Origin: Deroplatys truncata
Taxonomy: Eukaryota; Arthropoda; Insecta; Mantodea; Mantidae
Assembly: GCA_030765065.1 (NCBI GenBank)
Contig: CM060977.1
Span: 129,088,295-129,152,294 of the forward strand
DNA length: 64,000 bases
Direction of reading: 5' to 3'
The position numbers were made by a program, and so were the translations under genes. This document shows, piece by piece, positions 46,183-57,509 of this stretch. Numbering within the stretch: the first letter of the stretch is position 1; every line of letters starts with the position of its first letter. A model generated the notes under the pieces. The model made no database searches. It was not told the origin of the DNA and saw only the letters and a list, made by a program, of their open reading frames with translations.

Positions 46183-46484
46183 TTACAGCAAGTAGAGGAA
46201 ATATTGTATTTCGCCCAAAAATTAGATGTCGAGATTTCACCGGAAATGCGTGTTTTGAGGTCCCTGAACCCAAGAATAACATGTTTGGAAAACAGTCCGG
46301 GTAAATGAGTGTAATTTCCCGAAATATTTTATTTTCTTAAAAATGACAACAAATTTGATTAAAACTCCATATGTTATGCTATGTTCATAACATATAAAAT
46401 ATATCTGGAATTCTGGGAATATCCTGTGAAGTCCTCTTTATTCTGAATGACTTTTGTATGCTTAGTAAGATAGAAACAATGGTA

Positions 46485-47737
46485 CGAGGACAATCCCAGA
46501 AGTACCCGACCTGATGTGTAGATAATGGTTGTTTCAAACAAATTACTATGGTAGAAACTATCTAAATTATAAACATTAAGTTTGAAGTTTGACGATGCTA
46601 CGTTGTTTAGTATTTGTTTGGCAGCCATCGATAGTGAACTCTCTCAGCAAATTTCTAAACATGGATAAAACCGTCATCGTAATGTGATACAATACATTCA
46701 TTTGAAAGGTCTTAGTCCAATTAATATTAAAGCTGAGCAAGATTCTACTCCGGGGGAGTCTGCTCCTTCGTTTACAACAGTAAAATATTGTGTGGTAGAG
46801 TTTAAACGAGGCGTACGAGCTGTCAAGATGAACATCGCAGTGGTCACCAAATGAGATGACCACACCAGAAATTTTGAAGAAAATCCACAAAATAGTATTG
46901 GATGACCGTCGACTGTAAGTGCGCGAGTTAACAGACACCGTAGGCATTTAAAAGTGTTGTACATCACATACTGAAAATTTGGACGCGAGAAAGCTGCACG
47001 CAAGATGGGTGCCGCGTTAACTCACAATAGAATAAAAGCAACATCGTGAGGATGTTTCAGTGGAGTGTTTGACGATGTTTCGCTGCAATAAAGCCGAGTT
47101 TCTGCGTTGATTCATAACCATGGACAAAACATGGGTCCATAATCAGTGGATTGAAAAGGAAGAATTGGCTCCAAAGATGGTGAAGACAGTTGCATCTGCA
47201 GGTAAGTTCATGGCGTCAGTTTTTGGGATGCACTTGGGATAATTTTTATTGATTATCTTCAAAAACGAAAAGCAATCAATGTTGAGTACTATGTTAAATT
47301 ATTGAAGCATTTGAATGATGAAATAAAGTAAAAACATCCGCATTTAGTGAAAAAGAAAGTTTTGTTTCATTAAGACAACGCCTCAGTTCATACATCTGTT
47401 ATCGCAATGGCCAAAACCAATGAGTTAAAGTTTGAATTGCTTCCTTATGCACCCTATTCACCAGATTTAGCCCCCCACTGTTTATTTTCCGTTTTCAAAG
47501 TTGAAGAAATGGGCTTGGTGGTAAAATATTTGCCAACAATGAAGAGGTGGAGTTTGCAGTTGATGGCTATTTTGCAGAACTCTATGGTTCTCAGTATAAA
47601 CAGGGTATCGAAGCTATTGAACATCGCTGTGAAAAGTGTATCGCTCTGAAAGGAGACTATGTAGAGAAATAAAGATGTTTTTTTCCAAAATGTTTGTATT
47701 TTCTTTGTTAGGTCGGGTACTTATGGGACAGCCCTCG
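46485..47737 (+). mobile_element. Mariner element inserted in Family A
   Basis: A 1253-bp element with TIRs CGAGGACAATCCCAGAAGTA (left) and CGAGGGCTGTCCCATAAGTA (right, read inward), both continuing CCCGACCT. The TA duplication is at 46483-46484 and 47738-47739. Removing it joins the Family A body at TACTACACAAAACATGTAGA. Confidence 0.92.
46661..47672 (+). pseudogene. Mariner transposase relic (irritans-like)
   Basis: From MDKTVIVM to a stop at 47670-47672. Recognisable pieces include TTPEILKKIHKIVLDDRRL (HTH region), a TMDKTWVHNQ-type stretch in place of the first catalytic motif (Asp followed by Lys), a DNASVHTSVIAMAK-type region read across a stop, and ELLPYAPYSPDLAPHCLF, where the third catalytic Asp position is Cys or His. 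The end is EHRCEKCIALKGDYVEK-like. It has many stops and a net frameshift (length not a multiple of three). The style matches the irritans mariner group, but this copy is far more decayed than that at 42204. Confidence 0.82.
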
Positions 47738-48068
47738 TACTACACAAAACATGTAGATCTGCTCTAAGCACATTTAATCTCAAATTAAATATTTACTGGG
47801 ATATTGTTTGTTATTAGCTTGAATTTTCAAATAATTTATTTGTTAATGTTTTTCTCAACTGCAAATCGATATCGTTATGTCATAGCCATCACATAGCGAC
47901 TACCTTGCAAAAGATTTGACTATCGCTTTAGCCTTCTCTAATATTCACGACGAAACGTGTATGTATAGTAATGAATGTGTATATGTATTAACAAGTAGAA
48001 GATAGGAGATTCCTCGTAGATCACGTTGTAGAGAGAGTCACTGAATGCAATACATAAGATTTTTTCTC

Positions 48069-48597
48069 TTTCTTTTTTCGTGTTCATGCACATAAGTGCG
48101 CACAAGTGTGCAGAATACACATTAATTTAGCTTTCAACACTGAGTTGTGGACATTTGTTGCAGTTCAGACGTGATATTTACCTCATTTTAACTCACAGAA
48201 TTTGCATACACACTAATCCGTCAGTGCATGAAAGATGTTTTTGTAGCATACTTTATGGTGGAACCATGCACGGTCAAACTTGTTACAACATTCCTCACGT
48301 TTTGATTCTGTCCTGTCCAAGTTCTTTCTGTCATGGCGCTTGTTACATGGAGGTTCTCCTCGATCTCGCTTCCTTTCCCCAGGTTTTCTGCCATCAGCTA
48401 TCTGTAGGCTTCTGTTGCAGAGAATAATGCGTAGTAGAGATCTTCCATCAGAAAGGGCTGCCTCGTCAGAATGTATACCTACGTATCTCGCTTCAGAAAA
48501 GCAGCTTTCACTTTCTCCTATTCTTTTAGGTCCTATTTTAGGTTTTCTCGTATTTGATGTATGCCACACGTCAGAATTGGAACAATTTTTGCTCTAA
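48069..48597. other. GC-richer insert with a 118-codon minus frame
   Basis: Interrupts Family A-like sequence (48065 and 48598). On the minus strand a 118-codon frame (48569-48213) runs from MWHTSNTRKPKIGPKRIG through a Lys/Arg-rich stretch (KPGERKRDRGEPP). On the plus strand a 105-codon frame overlaps. Neither is recognised. It may be a transposon fragment or a retrocopied exon. Confidence 0.35.
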
Positions 48598-48790
48598 AGT
48601 GTTCACTGCCACCTTTTTAAAAAGATTTGACCATCGCTTTAGCTTATTGTATTCTTTTTACACTTACAACCAAAATATATAGGTAAATGAGTAATTGTGG
48701 TTTATCTGTATTAACAGGAGTAGCTGGGACAGTAAGTCTTTGTAAGCACAGTGAGAAGAAAAAGATTATTTGAAGCAACAAATCAGACTT
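48598..48790 (-). mobile_element. Family A fragment, 5' part
   Basis: AAAAGATTTGACCATCGCTT to CAACAAATCAGACTTTT, a decayed 5' end without a clear GTAGAGAAAGT. Confidence 0.5.
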
Positions 48791-48854
48791 TTAATATTGT
48801 TTGGAAAAATTATCTTCATAGCCCAATTGTCTCTTCTGGCCAAATTTTAATTTT

Positions 48855-49190
48855 TCTACCGCCTACGTATATTAAGCGCTTACCCATGTAGTAGGAATTA
48901 GGAATAAGTATTGATTCCACCCAAAAATTATGTACGGGAATTTCACCGGTAGTAAACTTTTGAATTCTTTAAAATAATCTTAGAATTTTTGTGTACAACA
49001 TAGTTCAAATACGTATTTATACCCATTTTGTTTAAAAAATGCAACACGAAGATTCTCACGCAGGAAACCTCCCCCTTGGTATGTAAAGCTTGTAATTTTA
49101 TTACTTAAAACGGCACTTATGATTTTTATTAAAATAGAATATATTTGAGACCGTGGTTTTAAAGATAGAATTTATATCTTGAAGCCTAAC
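48855..49190 (-). mobile_element. Family A fragment, 3' part
   Basis: Starts TTTTTCTACCGCCTACGTAT and GATTCCACCCAAAAATTATG, and breaks off at ATTTATATCTTGAAGCC. Confidence 0.6.
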
Positions 49191-49215
49191 AAGGCCTCTC
49201 CATTTTTATTGATGA

Positions 49216-49330
49216 TATGCTGCCATGGTAGTGCAGTTAGACAACCGAATAATCGTGGTTCAAATCTCGGCTATGGCATCAGTTTTCTCAATCTGGTTCT
49301 ACCTTTCTATAAAACAGATAATATTTAAAC
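49216..49330 (+). mobile_element. tRNA-derived SINE (type C)
   Basis: ATGCTGCCATGGTAGTGCAG with GGTTCAAATCTCGGC (B box) and CTGGTTCTACCTTTCT. Relative of the nested copy at 40995-41122. Confidence 0.7.
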
Positions 49331-49779
49331 AAACTCATAGATTTCTGCTCGTACTTGATTCCGTTGTGTGTTTTGGAACACATTTCACTTTGAAACAGCA
49401 TTACATATATATTTCTTAAAACCATGAGAGCAAAGTAATTTGAAAATAAGGTTTATTCAACCTGGTACTACTCTCTCCGTTGATTCATACATGGTGTTAT
49501 TCCCATTTGCATTTCTTGTACTTTGTTTGCGCGTCACGTACTTTCGTCCTTCGTATTTCCCCATTGATAATTCGCACTCTGTGAATTTAATACCTCACGC
49601 AGAGTTATATACGGCTCGTAAAAATACTTATAATAGAAGCATGTTCTTGAATTCATATGCCTGTATAAATAGGGACAGATAGAGCTAGAATTTGAATCTC
49701 AGATGAACTCTTTGCATTTATGCGAGGGCGTGAATATTTCCTATTTACAGCGAAAGAAAAAACACTGCGAACAATCGTG
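49331..49779. other. No gene recognised
   Basis: An 80-codon frame (49440-49682) has no motif. Confidence 0.35.
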
Positions 49780-50510
49780 AGAGAAGCTCTATTTTTATGG
49801 TTTTTCTGACTCTAGTGTACAACGTTTGAGTTCTTACCTGAATAATAGATACCAATTTGCATGGTAAAATTGGTCAACATCTTAATTTAAGTTATGAAGT
49901 ACGATGTTCCTCAGGGTTCCATTCTCAGTCCAGTTTTATTTTTAATTTATAGTAATGATTTGCCCAAAACAGTTCTTGACGAATGCCTGAAATTATATCT
50001 ATCTGATGATCTGGCGATAACTATGTTATAAAAATCATGACGTTTTGCCAACAAAGTAGAGAAATTTTCGTTAAAGTTACAAGAAACGCTAATAAACTCA
50101 TGCCTAAAAACAGTTAAGACGGTATATCATTTCATTTAGTCATTCTTTTTAACTAGCCTAAATCACATTTTTGGGCATACATCTAGAACCTGGATTAGAC
50201 TGGAAAATCCACATTCATTAGGTAGCTAATAAACTAAGTAAAGGTATTTTTATGCTAATATTCATAAACGATCTTTGTTAAAAGTATATTATAGTCACAT
50301 ATAAAGTCACTTGAGCTATGGGATCTTCAGTGGGGTTATCATCCTGATACAAATAAACCTTTAGTGCTTAGAAACGAGCAATTACATTAATTTGCAGAGT
50401 CTCACCAAAAGAACATTGTAAACGACTTTTTAAGCAGTTAAACATTCTTACATTACCATGTATTTATATTTTAAATAGTCTTTGTTATCTTAAAAATAAA
50501 TTGTGCAATT
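49780..50510 (+). pseudogene. LINE reverse transcriptase fragment 1
   Basis: Motifs in order: GFSDSSVQRLSSYLNNRYQ, YDVPQGSILSPVLFLIYSND (RT block 4), LYLSDDLAI (YADD active-site box, altered to LSDD), then KLSKGIFMLI, SYGIFSWGYHP-like and RRVSPKEHCKRLFKQLNIL-like segments. All are on the plus strand across at least three frames. Post-RT spacing is normal, so this is an indel-riddled copy rather than a rearranged one. It resembles CR1/Jockey-type LINEs. Confidence 0.75.
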
Positions 50511-51539
50511 ATATTAAATGTACTTCCGTTCATAGGATCCCAGAAGGAATAACAACAATATCTATTTCAAAAATGTAAATATAATAAAACACAAAGTGTT
50601 GTGAAATTACGTCATTAAATATGTTCAGCAGTATTCCGATGACGGAAAAAATTTAATAGCGATTAATTTTCAAAGACGAGTTCCAATGGCTCAATCAGCA
50701 AAACCACATTATAATGTACGCGATTACCTTGATATTCAATGGTAATTTTAGTTTGTTTTGACGTTTCTATACATTATGTCTACAGCAATACAGATATCTA
50801 TCTATCAATTTCAAATGAAATTGTCTGGCTATGGCGTTCTTAGTCGTTTGTTGCAAAACGATGTAGCATTTTATACTATGAATAACAATAAGCTTTTGTA
50901 TTTAGACTTTCAGGCATTCCAGCTAATGCTTTCATTATTGCTTACACCAGGTCTATCAACTGCATTTATTTTGTGTTGTATCTCCGGTCTGTAGCGACAA
51001 TCTAGGACTCTCCATGTGATGTAGATGATTAAATCAATTATTTTATCTCTTTAACGACTTAATATTTCAATTTTCTTTTAAGGTTTACTGTTCATTTTAC
51101 ACATTTAAGTAATTCGTTGCGTTGATTTAAAAAATTCCATGGAACTTAAAATTTCTTATTTTTCTCCCTTGTGATATAATTGGTAATTACATAAGTTTTA
51201 TAAAGTTTCAGCATGGTTTATATCTTTGTGCTGTATTTTTAAATTATTTTAATTTTGATTACATATATTTTGTTATCTACATATTCTTCTTTATTCAGGC
51301 AAACAATTATACTTTGATACTTCTTCTATTACTGTATTCCATATTATAATGTTTGTTCTTATTATGTTATCATTTAAAATGCATACTTTTATTTTATATG
51401 TAAGGACATTGTAAGTCTCGGCCATTTTCGCCAGCTAGTTCACTACTGTATGCACAACTGATCTGCGGATAGCAGTTTTGTTAATGCTCTAAAACCACGC
51501 GTGTAAAATGTACATTTTAGTTTTCTATAAGCTTTATTT
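50511..51539. other. No gene recognised
   Basis: AT-rich spacer between two LINE fragments; may hold the 3' untranslated region of fragment 1. The 78-codon frame at 50758-50994 has no motif. Confidence 0.35.
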
Positions 51540-52815
51540 CTGTATTGTCATGTTTCTTGATTTATCAAAGGCTTTTGATCTTGCAGGTCATGAAATTCTT
51601 CTTAAACATTATTTAAATATGAAATTAGATGGGTAGCTTACAAGTGGTTTAGCTCATATCTTGCGCATAGAAAACAAGTAGATGAATTAGAATACTATGA
51701 TAATCAAAAGTAGGTGAAATCGGTTTTATCAAATGAACTAACAGTTGAATGCGGAGTACCACAAGGCTCAGTTTTTAGGTGCCATGTATCTGCTGTATAT
51801 AAGTGATCTTGTAGATATCAAACCAGAATAAAAACATAAAATTCTCTTTATTTGTAGACGAAATTAGTATTTTAATTTCTGATAATAATGTAGAGAAATA
51901 TTAGTTCTGGAATATCCTATTCTCTCTCTTGGTTTAAAGAAAATTCTCTCAATAAATAAGGAAAAATGCTTAGCTGTAGGTTTCCATAAAAAACAAGAAA
52001 AAATTACATTGCCCAACTATACTATTTGAGGACGAAGTTAGAGACTATGCCGATAAAACAAAATTTCTTGGAATTTGGGTTGATAAGAATTTAAGCTGGA
52101 ATGCTCATGTTAATGAGTTAGTAAAGCGATTTAGATATGTTTCCAAATTAAAATTCTCAGCTAGTCAATAAGTAAGCATACACTTAAGATAGTATATTAC
52201 TCAAATTTTAATTCACTTTTGTCATATGGAATGGTTCCATGGGGATCTATTAGCGAGGCAATAAAACATTTAAATTACAAACAATGTAATTATAATCATG
52301 CTTAATTTACCCTATACCATTCGCTGTAACCCATACTTCAAGGAATTAAACCTTTTGCCACAACCATGGATGTGCTTATTCGAGGCTATTGTACAAACGC
52401 AAATGTGCATTAAAACACTTGCTGTTAATTCAGACTTTCACAAGTATAATAAAAGGAATAAGTCGAAATTACATATTACACATCATAACTCAAGTTGTTT
52501 GAGAATAGTTTTTACTATATCGGTACGCACTTGTATACTAAATTACCTGCTAAATTAAAGACCATTAAATGTTTTCAATATTTCAAGAAATGCTTACGAG
52601 AATTTCTTATGATAAATTGTTACTATTCAGTTGAATTTCTGTACTTATAGGTTAATTCTTAACATTTGTAATGCTGTAAAAGTATACATAGTAATCTTAT
52701 ACATTGCAATTTTATATCTGACATGTATTTTATGTTTGTTTATTCAGTTTGTTTTGACGTATCCGACAACATGTATTTGTTAGTTATGGGTCAAATAAAT
52801 GAAATGAAATATAGT
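51540..52815 (+). mobile_element. LINE fragment 2, RT palm to 3' end
   Basis: Plus-strand pieces spell FLDLSKAFDLAGHEILLK (RT palm with catalytic Asp), WFSSYLAHRKQVD, LTVECGVPQGSVF, an altered active-site region with LFVDEI in place of FADD, LGIWVDKNLSWNAHV, then SYGMVPWGS, MLNLPYTIRCNPYFKELNLL and a HITHHNSS region. The end is marked by GTCAAATAAATGAAATGAAA, the short tandem tail common in CR1-like LINEs. Frameshifts and stops are frequent. The similar domain order, different sequence and same direction as fragment 1 point to two separate insertions. Confidence 0.78.
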
Positions 52816-53109
52816 CTCACAATGTCATCCATATACAAGCTGAGTTTAAGTCCACCGACAACTTTAGGGGGTTTTTGCTGACTGAAAATAGAGCACAAGA
52901 GTTCAAATCACGTTGTGTCCGAAATGCAAGTTTTTAGAGTAGATGGCACTGATGACATTCTCTCATAATTTGCAGTGTGCGCTGCAGATAGTGTGAATTA
53001 AGCAACGTAGAAGCATCATGGTCTGGTATTCATTCCAGAAATAAGTCGAGATGGTGTTCGTGTACGGCCAAGCAGGTGGAAACGGTCGAGAGATCGAGCA
53101 ACGCACTTG

Positions 53110-54905
53110 ACTGACAGTACCACCCACATTACACATTTAGAGCCATGTTTCAGCATTTGTGTTATCGTGGATACTTTGAGACGTAGGTACGTTCAGGACG
53201 GCTGCAGACTGTGCGTACACCAGTTTTGGAGGAACATGTGAAGAAGATAAGTATCTTTACGCTATTTGCACCACGCTTTGGGAGCGAATTTGAAGTAGTT
53301 TGTATTGAAGGAGTTGTATTATATTTCAACTGTTGGGGAGCCGAACTTGAAATTCCTTGCAACCAAACGTACAGTACCCGCTTTCCGACAGCCTTTGACC
53401 CCCCCCAAAATGTTTAAAAATATTAACTTTGTAATTTGACTGTTTCTTTAAATATTATATATTTTTGTTTGCCTCGGCTACGTCAGTATTATTGTTAGAC
53501 ACGTTTCCTTTTGCAGGGTTGTGGTGCAACTGAAGAATGTAGGCTTACACAGATTATAATTTTACTTCACTCCTTTTATTAATGCTTGGCACAATTTAAA
53601 TAACACTTCACTGATATAGAGATCTGTGAGATTTTTTATTAATTACTTGCACATTTTTAACACGTAAAACTATTTTTGTCTCACACGAATACGTATTAAA
53701 TTTCTCGAGGACGTGTCTCGTGTCCGGTTAGGAACAACTGTCTGCAAGAGCTTTTTCTGGTTGTTGATTTGCTATTTATTAAACTGTCTCAAAATTTACA
53801 TTATGGGCTCCAATAATGACTAATAGCATTTAAACTTTAAAATTCATTATTCTCTCAAGGTTATCTCATTGTTAGCAACTTTTAACCTATTATTCTCACA
53901 GCTTCTACATATTAAATTACGTAATACATTCACATAACATTATTACACATGTATACAATAATATAACATATACAATGACTGTAATATACACTTTTTATAT
54001 ATTCTTACATACACATTGATTTAAGTTGGGCGGCTATTGAATTTATATATTATATAATTAGACTGAAATTATTTAAGTATTAAAAATACTGTCTCACATG
54101 TTCTCCACGATATTGAAACAACCCTAGTACAAGCTCTAGGCAATTGACCGCAAACGTGGAGTATGCCACCCGTATCCTTGACAACCACTAATAAGCCTAC
54201 CACCTCTGTAGTGTTCAGGGATTATCTTCGATGGATTTTCCTCCACGAGAAAGATTCTGTCGGTTTGAGCAACAGGCTATCACCATTATGGAACTTCTGG
54301 CTTCAGTCCTCTTCACCGATGAAGTGATCTTTGGTAGAGATGGCATCATTAACCTGCATAATCGTCATCTGTGGCTATAGAAAATCCTCACAGAATGGTT
54401 CAAGTGTCTCATCAACAGCAGTTCAGCATCAATCCTTGGACAGGGATGATTGCGACCGCCTACTTGGACAAACTCTTCCTCCACAACCCCTGAACGGAGA
54501 AATGAGTGCGAAACACTCTGCCTTCATTGCTGGAGAATGTGCCTTTGGCAATACGACAGGCACTGTGGCTGCAGCACGATGAGCGCCAACCCGCTTAATG
54601 TTTGCTGACATCTGAACATCATCTTCCCCAGATATTGGAGAGGACGTGGAGGCCCTGTTGTATGGCCTGCCCGATCCCGGACTTAAACCCCTTGGTTGTT
54701 TACTTGAGGGGCATCTGAAAAGCATTGTGTGCGGTGAGCCTGTTCCTGATTTTTAGACCCTTCAAAGAATGTGGCCACATAGCCCGTGACGATATTCAGA
54801 CACAGCCCGGAGCATTTGAATGAGTGAGGCAATCCATGATGCGACGTGTGGATGCGTACATTATATCCCATGGATACCACTTTGAACATCTCTTGTGACA
54901 TGGAT
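53110..54905 (+). pseudogene. Tc1-like transposase relic in two pieces
   Basis: N-terminal piece 53110-53238: FRAMFQHLCYRGYFET then RTPVLEEHV (DNA-binding region). C-terminal piece from 54097: VLHDIETT, DFPPRERFCRFEQQ-like, VLFTDEVIFGRDGIINLHNR (first catalytic Asp in FTDE), a long decayed middle, GRGGPVVWPARS and PDLKPLGCLLEGHLKSIVC-like (third catalytic region), then RQSMMRRVDAYIISHGYHFE. The class is that seen in insects with the motif TFCRDGIFNSHN. Several frameshifts are present. Confidence 0.78.
53235..54100 (-). mobile_element. Solo LTR, copy 2 (family L), inside the Tc1-like element
   Basis: An 858-bp element (53239-54096), TGAAGAAG...CTGTCTCA on the plus strand, flanked by CATG (53235-53238 and 54097-54100). 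Removing it restores the codons for EEHVLHDIE in the transposase. The PBS-like motif (CCACGCTTTGGGAGCGAA, reverse) is at 53271-53288, inside the LTR. Confidence 0.9.
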
Positions 54906-55259
54906 GGGATTCAGGCCATGTACTGCGTGCCAGGGCTCTTTGTTTGATGTCATTCTTCAGTGGAAACTATGTATTTTTGGACACAAGTGTTATGAACCTT
55001 TGTGCTCCATTTCCAGTCAGGAATCACCCCCTGTAGTTCGTCGGTGAACTTCAAACTCACCTGTATAGGTCACACTCAACAGCCGATAGATTACAACCTT
55101 GTCGTAATTCTACATTGGTTTTAATTGTTTCATTAACGTTTATCATTAATACGTATGCTAGTATTTTTTGCAGAACGCGTATAATGTGCATTAAGTGTGG
55201 TGTACTTTTGTATTATTGCACTTTAAGTTGAACAATTAATAACACTAATAACCATGATA

Positions 55260-55428
55260 ATATGAAGTTTGGTATTTAACCGACTTTTAGTTTTCAACTT
55301 ACGCTGTTCTCTCCTTAAACACATTTTTCTAAAAATTAGTATTTTATTTATTCAGGAAGCTCAAAACGTGTATTTCAGGTGAAATCTAGTTATAGAATTT
55401 CTCGGTGGAATACAATACTTCTTGTTCT
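55260..55428 (+). mobile_element. Family A element, 3' end only
   Basis: ATGAAGTTTGGTATTTAACC to TTTCTCGGTGGAATACAATA. Cut at its 3' side by the MITE at 55431. Confidence 0.6.
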
Positions 55429-55430
55429 TA

Positions 55431-55657
55431 CGAGGAGTGCTTTTAAAGTAGGTATGGATAATTTTTTAAAAAATAACACAATATTATTTCCGAATACTGG
55501 TATCATTCATCTTGCAATACTTCTCCACATAGTCACCGCCATTATTCAGGCATTTGTCGTAATGGGAACTTGGGGTGACCTTATGGAAGTATTTGGAAAA
55601 TAATCCTGTGTTATTGTTTTAAAAAATTATCGGTACTTACTTTAAAAACACATCTCT
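55431..55657 (-). mobile_element. Internally deleted mariner (MITE) with transposase C-terminus
   Basis: A 227-bp element with TIRs CGAGGAGTGCTTTTAAAGTA (left) and AGAGATGTGTTTTTAAAGTA (right, read inward), extending with variation for about 50 bp. TA is at 55429-55430 and 55658-55659. The minus strand encodes YDKCLNNGGDYVEKYCK, the typical end of a mariner transposase, so it derives from a mariner that lost its centre. Confidence 0.82.
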
Positions 55658-55659
55658 TA

Positions 55660-56340
55660 CAATCCATAAGTAGCAGAGAAACCAAATATTACTTTATAAC
55701 CAGCCATATTCTTACTGTTACAATAGAATACTTTTTAAGTAAAAACCTGAATTGCTAGAATAGCCTTGGTTACTATTTATATCCACCTCTGGGAGTTTTC
55801 CTTCTAGTGTGGAGCTTTGGCCCACTTTTTGCGACAAAAATTTGATATTTAACCTGGCACTGAAGCACTTCTCTGCGACTCAAGCTTGAGTAAAGCCGCC
55901 ACTTGAAGAAATTCTTTTCAAGTATCTCTCCGTGAACTTAACGAATCTCTTAGCATTCAAGTGAGTTGCACCGTAGTACTAATTTTGTGAACTTGTTATC
56001 TTGTATTGGTGTCAAGATACGTTTATAGTTGACAAGTGAAGGAGTAAACTTTGGTAAATGAAAGCTATGCCACAGAAAACTAACGCATTTTCCTTCCACA
56101 AGAGCTCCAAGCTCTATTGGTAACACTCGAGGAGAATTTGCACTCCACCAAAACATTTGGTTTCATACTCAACAACTGTTTAGAGAAATAAAGAGGAATT
56201 ATATTGATTCTTTTACTACCATAATCCTATGCCAGCCTAATAACAGAGCAATTCCAGAGTTATGGATAGTAGGTAGATAGTTGTTAATATTTGATTTCTG
56301 TTCTCTGTAGAATAGCAAAATAGATTTTCTTACAGGCAAA
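55660..56340. other. No gene recognised
   Basis: AT-rich. A 68-codon minus frame (55950-56156) has no motif. Confidence 0.4.
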
Positions 56341-56344
56341 TATA

Positions 56345-57504
56345 CAAGGTGGAACATTTAAGTTGAGACTTGAAGTATCCCCAAATCTAAGCTTTGTAGA
56401 AAGAAATGTCTTGAATAAAAGTTATTTGATATTATGGGAGAAAATAAACGCCATTAGTCGAGCTTTATTTGAAGGACGTTGTAATGGTATTTTAGGATCA
56501 ATTTAAATTGACCCCAATTGTACGCTCCCATTTAAAAACAATCTGATATGTTGCACTTACTTCTCTACTCTTGTACAAACTATTTTTACAAATGCTTATT
56601 CTTTGCTTAACAAATATTATTGCTAATTTTCTTGTAGGTGCAAGGGAAATGTGCTAGGCTTTAAGCGATAGTCAAATCTTTTAAGACTGGTTGCTATATG
56701 GAGCACTCCATTCTCTTTGCATGTCCAGGGCATAAAAAATACAAATAACGAATTCTATTTGAGAAAAAGTATAAGTATTGGAAGATTCAAACAAATAACA
56801 AAGAATATCTCCGAAATGGTTCACTCGACAAAAAAGGTGTATGTGACATAAATTGTGGCTTTAACGAGATCTACATTTTTTGTGTAGAAAAATGTTGTCT
56901 ATTACTTACGGTTTACCAGCTATGCAAAAGTCATTCACAGTGAAGAAGACTTTGGGGACATTCTTATAAAATTCAAGGTATACATTTTCCTATCATGAAA
57001 CCATCTTAAACATATGAAAGTTTAATCAAAGTCGTTAGAACAATTTTTGAGAAAATCAAAATTAACGAAAAATGTTCCATGTAAAGGATAGTTTGGGGTA
57101 GCGATATTTTCTTGAAAATCTCCGTGTCGCATCTTTTAAAGATACCAAACTCAAATACCAAGTTTGGCATTTATCCTACTTTTTGGTTTTTGAGTTGTGT
57201 GGTTCACAGACACACACACATGGACATTTTTCCAAAAAGGCTGTAATTGGAATCAAGGTACCTCAAAACATGTATTTCCGGTGAAATTTCGATATCGAAT
57301 TTTTGGGTGGAATGCAATGCTTTCCTTACTATGTAGTAGAGAAAGTAAAAATTAAATTTACGCTATAAAACCACCAAGAAGTTTTCCAAGCACAATGGCA
57401 TTTACTTTCCTCCATAATATCAAGCGACTTTTATTAAAGACATTTATTTCTGCACACTTAGTTTTGGAGGTATTGTACAGTCTCAACTTAAATAGTCCAC
57501 CCTG
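56345..57504. mobile_element. MITE with ~110-bp TIRs, split by Family A
   Basis: Inverted ends: CAAGGTGGAACATTTAAGTT at the left against CAGGGTGGACTATTTAAGTT read inward from the right, both continuing GAGACT and alignable for about 110 bp. TATA stands at both edges (56341-56344 and 57505-57508), so the duplication is TA or TATA. About 350 bp without the Family A insert. It has no coding. Confidence 0.85.
56541..57347 (+). mobile_element. Family A element, complete, inside the MITE
   Basis: Opens ATCTGATATGTTGCACTTAC and CTTCTCTACTCTTGTACAAA; ends ACTATGTAGTAGAGAAAGTA. It keeps a short CA run at the family position (GACACACACACATGG). A-runs on both sides (T-runs on the other strand). Confidence 0.88.
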
Positions 57505-57509
57505 TATAA

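Larger units (their letters stand above)
44867..48065 (-). mobile_element. Family A element broken by a LINE, a SINE and a mariner
   Basis: The 3' terminus ACTTTCTCCACTACG appears at 44868-44882 after T5. Family A resumes at 46186 with AGTAGAGGAAATATTG and CGCCCAAAAATTAGATGTCG, is broken again at 46485-47737 by mariner, and ends with TTGTAGAGAGAGTCACTGAATG then CAATACATAAGAT at 48065. The first junction (LINE plus SINE) is inferred from the split terminus. Confidence 0.65.
52836..55063 (+). mobile_element. Tc1-like transposon with long TIRs, split by a solo LTR
   Basis: Inverted ends of about 75 bp: CAAGCTGAGTTTAAGTCCAC at the left against CAGGTGAGTTTGAAGTTCAC read inward from the right, both continuing CGAC...GCACAA...GTTC. 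The TA duplication is at 52834-52835 and 55064-55065. Without the 862-bp LTR insertion (LTR plus one duplicated site) the element is about 1.37 kb. It begins about 20 bp after the tail of LINE fragment 2. Confidence 0.88.

Noticed and set aside
48155..48597. Host gene exon on either strand
   Set aside because: Overlapping frames on both strands, inside Family A-like flanks, with no recognised domain. Kept only as an unclassified insert.
54331..54725. Frames of 83 codons (plus) and 98 codons (minus)
   Set aside because: Shadows of the decayed Tc1-like transposase.
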